Shown here piece by piece: positions 8,545 to 16,143 of a stretch of 39,116 bases of DNA. The DNA is from a virus. The notes under the pieces were generated by a model. That model worked only from the letters and a program-made list of their open reading frames with translations. It did not search any database and was not told the DNA's origin. The position numbers and the translations under genes were made by a program. The number at the start of each line of letters is the position of its first letter. The stretch's first letter is position 1. The stretch spans positions 1 to 39,116 of the IMG/VR virus record IMGVR_UViG_3300044960_000368. The stretch is one strand, 5' to 3'.

Positions 8545-8701
8545 CGGTCCGTTTTGCCCGGCGCTTGTGCCCTATCCGCCTGAGTTCCAGCGCCGCGCCG
8601 CCGCCGAGCTCGTTGCCTTACCGCCCGGCTCCGCGCTCGCGCGCATGATCGAGGACTACGGCGAGCTGCGTGCACGCATCCGAGGTGCATGCGGCTCATG
8701 A
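8480..8701 (+). CDS. o-spanin lipoprotein (Rz1-like)
   Basis: This 73-residue protein starts at ATG 8480 behind AGGAG (8468-8472). It has a lipoprotein signal MRKLPSIALLVLLTSC with the lipobox LTSC and acylated Cys16. The mature part is proline-containing and short (CPALVPYPPEFQRRAA), then helical. It begins inside the i-spanin gene in a different frame (65-base overlap). It should sit in the inner leaflet of the outer membrane and bind the i-spanin tail. Confidence 0.82.
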   Translation: MRKLPSIALLVLLTSCTTVSSDGPFCPALVPYPPEFQRRAAAELVALPPGSALARMIEDYGELRARIRGACGS

Positions 8702-8931
8702 ACGACAACAACATCGCTCTGCTCACTCGGCTGGTCGAGAGCAGCCCGGCGGTCGTGTTGATCTGCTTTTTCTTCATCGGTCTGTTGCTGCGCTGGCATC
8801 ATCGAATGGAAGAGCGGCTGCAGGAGAAGGACGATCAGATTATCGCATTGCAGCGCGATACGCTGCAGGCGCTCTACAAAGTTCAGGACGCTGTGCGCGA
8901 TCTTGCGAACGCGCTACGCAACGCCCGCTGA
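8698..8931 (+). CDS. Small membrane protein, holin-like candidate
   Basis: This 77-residue protein has one strong transmembrane span (VVLICFFFIGLLLRW, about residues 20-34) followed by a charged coiled-coil-like helix (MEERLQEKDDQIIALQRDTL). It starts with ATGA overlapping the o-spanin stop. Position at the end of the lysis cassette suggests a pinholin or holin-accessory role, but a single-span protein with a cytoplasmic coil is not diagnostic. Confidence 0.55.
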   Translation: MNDNNIALLTRLVESSPAVVLICFFFIGLLLRWHHRMEERLQEKDDQIIALQRDTLQALYKVQDAVRDLANALRNAR

Positions 8932-9632
8932 TGAAGATCGCTGCATTCATCGTCAAAGACCTGAGCAAAATCCTGCAAGAGGAGGTGCGCGCAGGCGAGC
9001 GTGCCGTCACGCGCGCGGTGCGGGCCGAGACCGAGCGGCTCAAGACCGAGCTGCGCCAGCAGGTGACGACAGCGTTCGGAGAGCGCAGCCGCGGCATCGC
9101 CAACGCCTGGCGCTCGCGCGTCTTCCCGCAAACAGGCGAGAGCCTGGGCGCGGCCGGGATCGTCTGGACCAAGGTGCCGAACATCATCGACGCGTTCGAA
9201 CGCGGCGCTGTCATCCGCGCTCGTAGCGGTCGGTTCCTCGCGATCCCGACTGGTTTCAACAGGCAAGGCGGCCGGCGTGGCGCCAAGCCGCGTGTCACTC
9301 CTCAGCAGATGGTCGCCAGCCGAAAGGCGTTCCTGCGTCCGTTCCGCTCCGGCCGAGGCTTCGTCTGGTGTCTTCCGGTGCGGCAGGGCGAGCGCGTCGG
9401 TCGTCGCCGCGCGCCTCTGATCGCCGGTGGGCTGGTCACTGTTGCCACGGGCCGCCGAAAGGCTGCGGCCGCTTGGCAGCAGTCCCTGCTTGCGCAGGGC
9501 TTCGTGCCGATGTTTCTGTTGCTGCCCGAGGTGCGGCTGGGTAAGCGGCTGGATGCACAGCGCGCCGGCAATCAAGCGCTCGCACGCCTGCCAGCCGAGA
9601 TCGTGCGGCAATGGGAGACGATGGCTCAATGA
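8931..9632 (+). CDS. DUF6441 tail-region protein
   Basis: This 233-residue protein shows the DUF6441 pattern: an N-terminal charged helix, GIANAWRSRVFPQTGESLGAAG, DAFERGAVIRARSGRFLAIPT and RRRAPLIAGGLVTV. Family members lie between head-completion and tail-tube genes in alphaproteobacterial siphophages, the place of lambda minor tail protein Z, and are probably tail-completion components. The start ATG 8931 overlaps the preceding stop by one base; the frame is open further upstream, but only as a shadow of the lysis genes. Confidence 0.78.
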   Translation: MKIAAFIVKDLSKILQEEVRAGERAVTRAVRAETERLKTELRQQVTTAFGERSRGIANAWRSRVFPQTGESLGAAGIVWTKVPNIIDAFERGAVIRARSGRFLAIPTGFNRQGGRRGAKPRVTPQQMVASRKAFLRPFRSGRGFVWCLPVRQGERVGRRRAPLIAGGLVTVATGRRKAAAAWQQSLLAQGFVPMFLLLPEVRLGKRLDAQRAGNQALARLPAEIVRQWETMAQ

Positions 9633-9769
9633 CGGAGAAGTACTCGCCCAGGTTGTCATTGATGGTGCTGCTGCTCGGCGTCTTGCTAAGCTGGCTGGTT
9701 GCCTTGCTCGCGCTTGGCATCATCTATCTGCTCGGGCGCTGGATCGCGGAGATGCTCGGATGGCTGTGA
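9629..9769 (+). CDS. 46-residue membrane miniprotein
   Basis: ATG 9629 overlaps the DUF6441 stop (ATGA), and the frame ends at TGA 9767-9769. The product is a short cytoplasmic start (MTEKYSPRLS) followed by about 30 strongly hydrophobic residues (LMVLLLGVLLSWLVALLALG, then IIYLLGRWIAEMLGWL), enough for one long or two short membrane spans. The tail gene at 9760 begins inside it. It may be a second holin-type or accessory lysis protein placed among tail genes. No family recognised. Confidence 0.6.
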   Translation: MTEKYSPRLSLMVLLLGVLLSWLVALLALGIIYLLGRWIAEMLGWL

Positions 9770-10212
9770 GCACCCGCGAAGCGGCGATCGCCGCGCTGCA
9801 TACCGCTCTCTCGACCGCTCTCGCCTCGCGCTCACCTGCGCCGCAAGTGCTGCGCAACGAAACTGTTCCACAGCGCATCACGGCCGGTGGCCTGGTCGTG
9901 GTCCAGGACGGCGAAACGGTCGAGGAAACCGCCGTCCTCTCGCCGCTGCGCTGGCAGGTGCGGCATGTCGCCGTGGTGGTGGTCGCGGCGCCCGGCGCGA
10001 CGCCGGACGATCGAACGCAGCTGCTGGATGAGCTGCTGGTGGACATCGCTGACGCGATCGTCGCCGACCGCACGCTCGGCGGTGAGGTCGAATGGGCGCA
10101 GCCCGAAAGCCCATCTTTCGACGACCTCGACTTCGACGGCGCCGCTTCCACGCGTGCCGCGTCCGTGCCGGTCTCGCTCTGGTTCACCACCAGCGAGACC
10201 CCTCTCTCCTGA
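9760..10212 (+). CDS. Tail terminator/completion protein (gpU-like)
   Basis: This 150-residue protein fits lambda gpU in length and position: an N-terminal helix (STREAAIAALHTALSTAL), alternating beta strands (WQVRHVAVVVVAAPG), a DDRTQLLDELLVDIADAIVADRTLGG helix region and a final beta strand (ASVPVSLWFTT). Such proteins cap the tail tube at its head end and set final length. The start ATG 9760 has GGAG at 9748-9751 and overlaps the miniprotein by ten bases. The tail tube gene follows. Confidence 0.68.
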   Translation: MAVSTREAAIAALHTALSTALASRSPAPQVLRNETVPQRITAGGLVVVQDGETVEETAVLSPLRWQVRHVAVVVVAAPGATPDDRTQLLDELLVDIADAIVADRTLGGEVEWAQPESPSFDDLDFDGAASTRAASVPVSLWFTTSETPLS

Positions 10213-10227
10213 TCCTCGGAGGTCCAC

Positions 10228-11178
10228 ATGGCCCGTGCTATCGGTGCGAACAGCAAGATCCACATGGCGGTCGAGACTGTCTACGGCACGCCGCCAGGCG
10301 GCAACTGGCGGCTGATGCCAATCATCAATTTCGATCTCGGTGCCGAGCAGCCATTCATCGACGCCGACGTGATCGGTCTCGCGACCAACCGCGACGTCGC
10401 ACCGCCTTTCCGCGGCATCGTCACCGTCCAGGGACAGGCGGAAGTGCCGGTCGATCTCGAGTTCATCGGTGACTGGTTGCGGCTGCTGCTTGGGCCGCCG
10501 ACTACCACCGGCACCGCGCCCGACTTCCAGCACGTCTTCGTCTCTGGCGCCTCTTCGCTGCCGTCGAACAGCATCGAGCAAGCCATGCCGGATGTGCCCA
10601 ACTATGCCGTCTCATCTGGCGTGCGCGCCGATACCTGGCAGATCGACTTCTCACCTTCCGGCGCTGCCACCGCCACATTCGGTCTGATCGCGCAGGGTGC
10701 GACGCGCTCGAACACGTCCTCCGCAGGCACGCCGACCACGCGCGACTACACCGCCTTCAACAAGGCGCAGGGCATCATCCGTCGCAACAACAACGCGCTC
10801 GCACAGATCACCGGCGGCCAGTTGAACTTCTCGAACGGCATCGAGATCGTCCAAACGATCCGCGACGATTCCAAGATCGAGGGTGCCGATCCTGGGCTCT
10901 CGCGTGCCACCGGGCAGGTGACAAGCCGTTTCGCTGACACCACGCTGCTGAATGACGCGATCAACAACACCGCGATCGCTCTCGAGTTCGAGTATCGCAT
11001 CAGCACCACCCGTCGTCTCACCATCACGCTGCACAAGACCTATCTGGCTCTTGCCAAGACGCCGATCCAGGGACCGCAAGGCATCGAAGCCAGCTTCGAT
11101 TTCCGTTGTGCTTTCGACTCTGGCGTCGGCCGCATGATGACCGTCACGCTTCGCAACGCCGTTGCGAGCTACGCCTGA
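10228..11178 (+). CDS. Major tail tube protein
   Basis: This 316-residue protein forms the stacked rings of the tail tube. It has the pattern of the Phage_tube_2 group: N-terminal SKIHMAVETVYGTPP, ADVIGLATNRDVAPPFRGIV, the duplicated GAATATFGLIAQGATRS and GQLNFSNGIEIVQTI blocks, and a final FDFRCAFDSGVGRMMTVTL beta strand. A GGAGG site lies at 10217-10221. It directly precedes the tail assembly chaperone pair. Confidence 0.85.
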   Translation: MARAIGANSKIHMAVETVYGTPPGGNWRLMPIINFDLGAEQPFIDADVIGLATNRDVAPPFRGIVTVQGQAEVPVDLEFIGDWLRLLLGPPTTTGTAPDFQHVFVSGASSLPSNSIEQAMPDVPNYAVSSGVRADTWQIDFSPSGAATATFGLIAQGATRSNTSSAGTPTTRDYTAFNKAQGIIRRNNNALAQITGGQLNFSNGIEIVQTIRDDSKIEGADPGLSRATGQVTSRFADTTLLNDAINNTAIALEFEYRISTTRRLTITLHKTYLALAKTPIQGPQGIEASFDFRCAFDSGVGRMMTVTLRNAVASYA

Positions 11179-11633
11179 TGTTCCGGCTCACGCAGAAGGA
11201 GCGGTGGGTCGACTTGCCGCATGGCGTGCGGCTGCTGGTCGCACCGATCACCACAGTCGTCGTCGCAGCAGCGCAGGCAGCGGCTCGGAAACGAGCGTTC
11301 GAACTGCTCGGCAAGGAGGATTTGCCGGAGCAGGAAAACCTGCGTCGCGGCGTGGCGCTCATGCTCACCATCCAGGCGCTCGGGCGCGAATGCATCCGCG
11401 CCTGGGAGAACGTGGTGGACGAAGATGGCGCAACGGTCCCCATCACGCCGGAGGCGATCGAGGTCCTCCTGAGTCATGAGGAGATGGCGTTCGCCTTCTT
11501 CGATGCCGTCATGACTCCGCTGCGGGTGGTTGAAGCGGAGGGAAACGCCTCAGGGCCCGCGCCACATGGCACTGCGGCGGCGGGCCAGAATACTGCCGAG
11601 GCTGCGCCAATCTCGGACACGAGTGCGGCTTGA
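11178..11633 (+). CDS. Tail assembly chaperone, G-like
   Basis: This 151-residue protein lies between tube and tape measure, the place of lambda G. It has a beta start (RWVDLPHGVRLLVAPITT), then helices (LRRGVALMLTIQALGRECIRAW), an acidic ITPEAIEVLLSHEEMAFAFF segment and a disordered Ala/Gly-rich tail. Such proteins coat the tape measure during tail assembly. Codons 122-123 form the slippery heptamer G GGA AAC at 11540-11546, so some ribosomes should shift -1 to make a 231-residue GT fusion ending at 11872. The frame and heptamer are visible; frameshifting is inferred. Confidence 0.82.
   Translation: MFRLTQKERWVDLPHGVRLLVAPITTVVVAAAQAAARKRAFELLGKEDLPEQENLRRGVALMLTIQALGRECIRAWENVVDEDGATVPITPEAIEVLLSHEEMAFAFFDAVMTPLRVVEAEGNASGPAPHGTAAAGQNTAEAAPISDTSAA
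11540..11586 (+). promoter_or_regulatory. -1 ribosomal frameshift signal (GGGAAAC plus stem)
   Basis: Heptamer GGGAAAC (11540-11546) is in the X XXY YYZ register for the G-like frame (codons GGA, AAC). Lambda uses GGGAAAG at the same point in G. After a seven-base spacer, 11554-11560 (GGCCCGC) pairs perfectly with 11580-11586 (GCGGGCC) around a 19-base loop, a plausible stimulator. The last -1-frame stop is TGA 11531-11533, so the -1 frame opens just before the heptamer. Confidence 0.82.
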
Positions 11634-11872
11634 GCTGTCCCTACGTCGAGCACGCTCCGGAAACGGTTGATGGCATGGCGTGCTGGCGTGCGGCGCTCGC
11701 ATGCCTGACGGCGGACATGGCAGGCGTGCGGATCGACATGGCTGCCGCGCTGGCAATGGCGCAGGCGCTCGGATCCGCCCCAGAGGTGACAGGCGAGCTG
11801 CTGGCCGCGATCGCGGATGGAATGGCGGAAGCGCAGGTGAAACGAGCGAAGGAGCGGCGCGATGGTAGCTGA
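11546..11872 (+). CDS. T-like part of the GT tail chaperone fusion
   Basis: The -1 frame from 11546 gives 108 residues. They start with a cysteine-rich stretch (HCGGPEYCRGCANLGHEC) and continue as a helical domain (MAGVRIDMAAALAMAQALG, then ELLAAIADGMAEAQVKRAK). It has no good start of its own: the only upstream candidate near the conserved part is TTG 11630 with a poor ribosome site, supporting expression as a G-T fusion. The frame overlaps the tape measure by 11 bases. In lambda, the T part of GT binds the tape measure. Confidence 0.75.
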   Translation, partial: RLRARATWHCGGGPEYCRGCANLGHECGLSCPYVEHAPETVDGMACWRAALACLTADMAGVRIDMAAALAMAQALGSAPEVTGELLAAIADGMAEAQVKRAKERRDGS

Positions 11873-14051
11873 AGCAGTGCGTCGCTTCCTGCTGCGGCTG
11901 TCGGTTGAAGGCGCGCAGCAAGCGAAGACCGAGCTCAACCAGCTCGGCGAACAGGGAGATCGCGCGTTTCAGCGCATCGTCTCCGGGGCGCAGGGCGCCA
12001 GCCGCGCGTTGTCCCTGCTCAGCCCCGTGCTGTCGGCGCTCTCGGTTGGCGCGCTCGCCAACTTCGCGAAGCGGGCCGTCGATGCAGTGGGCGGGCTCGG
12101 GGAGCTTGCTGACAGCGTCGGCGTCTCGACCGACGCGCTGCAGGCGTTCCGGTTCGCCGCCACCGAGGTCGGGCTTCGCAGTGAGGATCTCGAACGTGGC
12201 CTCGCCATTCTGACTCGCCGCATCGGCGAGGCGGCGGTTGATGGCGGCGAGGCAGAAAAAGCGTTTCGCAATATCGGCGTCGCCTTCCTCGATGCGTCCG
12301 GCAACGCGCGCGCGACCGAGGGCGTGCTGGCGGACATCGCCGACCGCATTGCGGCGATTGAGAGTCCAGCCGAGCGCGCACGCATCGCCACCGAAATTTT
12401 CGGTGACCGGATTGGCCAGCGGCTGATCCCATTCCTGGCGCAGGGACGGCAAAAGCTTGAGGAGCTGATCGCCGAGGCGCTGCGCTATGGCGTGATCGTT
12501 GACGCTGAACTGATCGTCAAGGCAGATCAGGCGTCTGACAAGCTTGCAAAGCTTGGTGAAGCTTTTGGCCGCTTGGCAACGCGGATCGCGGCCGAGGCGG
12601 CGCCAGCGCTGAGCACGTTCGCGACCGTGCTCGAAGGCGTGCTCTTCGGCAGGCCGGTGTCGGAACAGATCAGAGATCTAGAACGCGAAAGAGAGCGTAT
12701 CTCTGGTCTCATCGACCGTGCTGTCGATGGCGTTGTTACCACGACCACACGCCGCGGCCGCACGGTGCGGACGCCCGTCCAAGAACTCATTCGCGCGCGT
12801 CAGGAAATCGAACAAGAGCTTGCGCGGCTACGTCCGCTCAATCAGCAATACCAAGAGCGAGCGCGTGAAATCCTCGAAGGACGAACCCGCACGGGCGCGA
12901 ACGAGGCCGAGCTTCGCCGTCAGCGCGCGGCCGAGGATATTGCGAGGCTGCGCGAGACGTTCGATGCACGGGTGCGGATCGAGCGCGAGTACCAAGAGCG
13001 GCTGGATCGCATTCGTCGGGCTGCCGAGACGGGCGCGATCGATCCTGGACAGCGACAGGAACTCGAAACGCAGGCGCTGCGCGCACGTGATGAGGCGCTT
13101 CAAAGGCTAACGCGAACCACCAATACGGCAACCAGCGCCGAGGAGCGGCGCATCGACGCGCTTCGCCGGCAACTCGAGATCGCGCAGCTCGTGGACGAAC
13201 GCGAGCGGTTCGTCGCCGAGCGGGTCGCGGGCCTCACTGGCGCCCAGCGTGTGGAGGCTGAACGGCTCGCCAACGCGCTGTTTGAGTTACAGCAGGCACG
13301 GCGAGAGGAGAACCAGGCGCTCAGCGAGGTCGCGCGTCTTTACGAGGAGACGCGCACGCCGATCGAGCGCTACATCGAGGCGCTGGAACGGCTCGGCCAG
13401 CTGCGTCCCGTGCTCGAATTGCGGTTCGGCGCCGAGCAGGCCAACGAGATCATCAGCCGACGCGCGGAAGCGCTGGTCAACGAACTGAACCGGGCGGAAC
13501 GACAGGTCACGCAGGTCGACGATGTCGCGCGCCAGCTGGGCCTCACCTTCGAGAGCGCGTTCGAGAATGCAATCACGCGCGGCCAGAGCTTCTCGAGAGT
13601 GCTGAAAGGCATCGAGCAGGATCTGTTGAAGCTCGGCACACGCAAGCTGATTACTGAGCCGCTGCTGGCGCTGTTCAACTCGGCGCTGAAAGGCGTCTTC
13701 GGCGAAAGCGGGATCAGCGGCATCTTTTCCGGCATCGGCTCGTTCATCGCCGGGCTGTTCCACGACGGCGGCGTGGTCGGCGCGAGCGCCGTGCCGCAGC
13801 GTCGCGTGCCAGCGCTCGCATTCGCCAATGCGCCAAGACTGCACAACGGCTGGTTCCGACCGGACGAGTACCCTGCTATCCTGCAGCGCGGCGAGATCGT
13901 CGTGCCCAAGCGCGAAGCGCGCCGTGGCTTCGGCTCCATGAATGTAACCATCAACATCACCACCCCTGACGCAGACAGCTTCCGCGCCTCGCAAAGCCAG
14001 ATCGCGGCCTCCATGGCGCGCACGCTGCAGCGCGCGCAGCGGAGCCTCTGA
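11862..14051 (+). CDS. Tail tape measure protein
   Basis: This 729-residue, mostly helical protein sets tail length and is ejected during infection. The N-terminus (RRFLLRLSVEGAQQAKTELNQ) and a hydrophobic helix pair (LSLLSPVLSALSVGALANFAK) match lambda-like tape measures. The middle is long coiled coil rich in Arg and Glu (about residues 270-560). The C-terminus has a glycine-rich hydrophobic patch (GIFSGIGSFIAGLFHDGG) and the common VPKREARRGFGSMNVTINI ending. At about 1.5 angstrom per residue the tail would be near 110 nm, an estimate only. AAGGAG is at 11849-11854. Confidence 0.92.
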   Translation: MVAEAVRRFLLRLSVEGAQQAKTELNQLGEQGDRAFQRIVSGAQGASRALSLLSPVLSALSVGALANFAKRAVDAVGGLGELADSVGVSTDALQAFRFAATEVGLRSEDLERGLAILTRRIGEAAVDGGEAEKAFRNIGVAFLDASGNARATEGVLADIADRIAAIESPAERARIATEIFGDRIGQRLIPFLAQGRQKLEELIAEALRYGVIVDAELIVKADQASDKLAKLGEAFGRLATRIAAEAAPALSTFATVLEGVLFGRPVSEQIRDLERERERISGLIDRAVDGVVTTTTRRGRTVRTPVQELIRARQEIEQELARLRPLNQQYQERAREILEGRTRTGANEAELRRQRAAEDIARLRETFDARVRIEREYQERLDRIRRAAETGAIDPGQRQELETQALRARDEALQRLTRTTNTATSAEERRIDALRRQLEIAQLVDERERFVAERVAGLTGAQRVEAERLANALFELQQARREENQALSEVARLYEETRTPIERYIEALERLGQLRPVLELRFGAEQANEIISRRAEALVNELNRAERQVTQVDDVARQLGLTFESAFENAITRGQSFSRVLKGIEQDLLKLGTRKLITEPLLALFNSALKGVFGESGISGIFSGIGSFIAGLFHDGGVVGASAVPQRRVPALAFANAPRLHNGWFRPDEYPAILQRGEIVVPKREARRGFGSMNVTINITTPDADSFRASQSQIAASMARTLQRAQRSL

Positions 14052-14671
14052 TGGCGTTCCACGACGTTCGCTTCCCGGACAAGATCGCGCTCGGGGCGAC
14101 CGGCGGGCCGCTGTGGTCCACGAACGTGGTCACGACCGCCGGCGGCCACGAGCGGCGCAACCAGAACTGGTCAGCCTCGCGCGGCCGCTGGAACGTCGGA
14201 TCCGGGCTCAAGACGCGCGACGACCTGGCCGAACTGATCGCGTTCTTCCGCGCCCGTCGCGGCCGCGGCTTCGCGTTCCGCTTCAAGGATTGGTCCGACT
14301 TTCAGATGCCGCGCCAGCAGATCGGCACGACGGACGGCACGACGGCGACCTTTCAGATCATCCGCACCTACATCTCCGGCCCCGCATCGCAGGTGCGCAC
14401 GATCCAATTGCCGGTGACTGGCACGGTGAAGTGCTGGGTCAACAACGTGGAGCGAACGCTTGGCGGCGGTTCGAACCAGTTCCAGGTGAACACGACGACG
14501 GGCGTCATCACCCTCGGCGTCAGCCTGCGGTCGCCCGCTGGACAGGCTGTTGAGGCGTCCTGCGAATTCGACGTGCCCGTGCGTTTCGATGTTGATGAAC
14601 TCGGGCTGACCCTGGAGAACTTCTTTCAGGGCCAGTGGACCGACATCCCGGTGGTCGAGGTGCGGCTGTGA
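14051..14671 (+). CDS. Distal tail protein, DUF2460 (GTA gp12-like)
   Basis: This 206-residue protein has the DUF2460 start FHDVRFPDKIALGATGGPLW, followed by RRNQNWSASRGRWNVGSGLK and FRARRGRGFAFRFKDWSDF. In gene transfer agents the homologue (gp12) forms the distal-tail ring joining tube to hub. It begins with a one-base overlap after the tape measure, and its stop overlaps the next start by three bases. The DUF2460, DUF2163, NlpC/P60, hub order is conserved in alphaproteobacterial GTAs and phages. Confidence 0.9.
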   Translation: MAFHDVRFPDKIALGATGGPLWSTNVVTTAGGHERRNQNWSASRGRWNVGSGLKTRDDLAELIAFFRARRGRGFAFRFKDWSDFQMPRQQIGTTDGTTATFQIIRTYISGPASQVRTIQLPVTGTVKCWVNNVERTLGGGSNQFQVNTTTGVITLGVSLRSPAGQAVEASCEFDVPVRFDVDELGLTLENFFQGQWTDIPVVEVRL

Positions 14672-15735
14672 AATCGGCATCCGGCGCGTTGGCAACCCAT
14701 CTCGGCGAGCGGCTCACCACGCTGGCGACCTGCTGGCGTGTCGAGCGCCGCGATGGTCTGGTGTTCGGCTTCACCGATCATGACCGGGATCTGGTGATCA
14801 GCGGCGTCACCTATCGCGCGCAGACCGGCTATCGGCGGGCCGCGATCGCGTCGCGCGCCGATCTCTCGGTGGACGACACCGAGATCGAAGGCATCCTGGA
14901 TGCGGCGGAGATCGATGCTCCGTCGCTGCGCGCTGGCATCTGGGACGGCGCCGAGGTGCGCATCTTCCTGGTCAATTGGGCCGACCTGTCGCAGGGAACG
15001 CTCCGGCTGCGGCGCGGGCGGCTTGGCGAGGTTGTGGCGCGCGACGACGGCACCTTCCGCGCCGAGCTTCGCGGCCTCGCGCAGGCGCTGAACGTGACGG
15101 TCGGCGAACTCTACACGCCCGAGTGCCGCGCCGACTTGGGTGACGCGCGATGCAAGGTGCCGATCCGGCCGTCGCTGCGGGCAAACAGCACCGCCTACAC
15201 GCTCGGGACGTTCGTGCGGGTCGAGACCGACCCGCTGGCGACGGGCACCTGGCGCGAAGAGCAGCGCATCTATGAATGCACAACCGCTGGCACCAGCGCC
15301 GCCACCCCTCCGACGTTCAACACCACGGTCAACGCCACCACGACGGATGGCACGGTGACCTGGACCGCGCGCATGGCGTGGACGCTGCCGGCGACGGTCG
15401 CCTCCGCGCCTGATCTGCAGACGGTCGTGATCCAGAACATCGGCGAGGCACCGACCCGTGCGAGCGGGTGGTTCGAGGCGGGCGTGGTGGTGTTCGAGAC
15501 CGGGCTGAACGCCGGGGTGGCGCGCGACGTGCTCGGCTGGGTGCAGGCCAGCCGCACCTTGACCCTCTTCCTGCCGCTGCCATTCCCGGCTGTCGCCGGC
15601 GACGTGCTGCGAATCCAACCTGGCTGCGACAAGCGCCTTGCCACCTGCCGGGACAAGTTCGCGAACCGGCTCAATTTCCGCGGCGAGCCGTATGTGCCCG
15701 GCGACAAGGGCGTGATCGAGACGGGGGTCACGTGA
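14668..15735 (+). CDS. Tail tip hub protein, DUF2163 (GTA gp13-like)
   Basis: This 355-residue protein shows the DUF2163 pattern: TTLATCWRVERRDGLVFGFT, DHDRDLVISGVTYRA, the LYTPECRADLGDARCKV block and an ending with CDKRLATCRDKFANRLNF plus GEPYVPG. The cysteine pairs are a family feature that in GTA gp13 holds a metal cluster. I chose GTG 14668 (GAGG at 14657-14660). Residues about 170-235 contain an insertion of about 65 residues with Thr-rich beta repeats (TAGTSAATPPTFNTTVNATT) resembling a carbohydrate-binding-like module. Confidence 0.88.
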   Translation: MKSASGALATHLGERLTTLATCWRVERRDGLVFGFTDHDRDLVISGVTYRAQTGYRRAAIASRADLSVDDTEIEGILDAAEIDAPSLRAGIWDGAEVRIFLVNWADLSQGTLRLRRGRLGEVVARDDGTFRAELRGLAQALNVTVGELYTPECRADLGDARCKVPIRPSLRANSTAYTLGTFVRVETDPLATGTWREEQRIYECTTAGTSAATPPTFNTTVNATTTDGTVTWTARMAWTLPATVASAPDLQTVVIQNIGEAPTRASGWFEAGVVVFETGLNAGVARDVLGWVQASRTLTLFLPLPFPAVAGDVLRIQPGCDKRLATCRDKFANRLNFRGEPYVPGDKGVIETGVT

Positions 15736-16142
15736 CGCTCGACGAAGCCGCGCGGGCCTATCTTGGCGTGCCGTGGCGGCACCTTGGCCGCTCGCGCGAG
15801 GGGCTGGACTGCATTGGGCTGGTGCTGCTGGCGGCGCGCGATTGCGGCTTCGACGTGCCGGACCCGCCGCCCTACGAGCGCGAGCCTTCTTCGCATCGTT
15901 TGCGTCAGGAACTGACGTCCTTGCTCGATCAGGGATCGGTTGCGGATCCTCGCCCGGGCGACGTGTTGCTCTTCAACGTGGGCGTCTACGGCGGGCACAT
16001 CGGTATTGCGGGCCTGCATCCCGAGTACCGATGCCTGTCGCTGATCCACGCCTATGCGCCCCGCCGACGCGTGGTGGAGGATCGTCTGACCGGCTCAGAG
16101 ATCGGGCTGATGACGGGCGTCTTCCGGCTGAGGGACGTCTGA
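15732..16142 (+). CDS. NlpC/P60 cell-wall peptidase of the tail tip (GTA gp14-like)
   Basis: This 136-residue protein probably opens peptidoglycan during DNA entry. The Cys-His-His triad of NlpC/P60 enzymes is present: Cys27 in GLDCIGLVLLAARD, His89 in YGGHIGIAG and His106 in SLIHAYAPRR. The PRPGDVLLF motif typical of the family lies before His89. It starts with GTG 15732 overlapping the DUF2163 stop, and is followed after one base by the hub gene. Confidence 0.92.
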   Translation: MTLDEAARAYLGVPWRHLGRSREGLDCIGLVLLAARDCGFDVPDPPPYEREPSSHRLRQELTSLLDQGSVADPRPGDVLLFNVGVYGGHIGIAGLHPEYRCLSLIHAYAPRRRVVEDRLTGSEIGLMTGVFRLRDV

Positions 16143-16143
16143 G

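Noticed and set aside
11630-11872. T-like chaperone as an independent gene from TTG 11630
   Set aside because: Poor start and ribosome site; the slippery heptamer and open -1 frame upstream explain its expression better.
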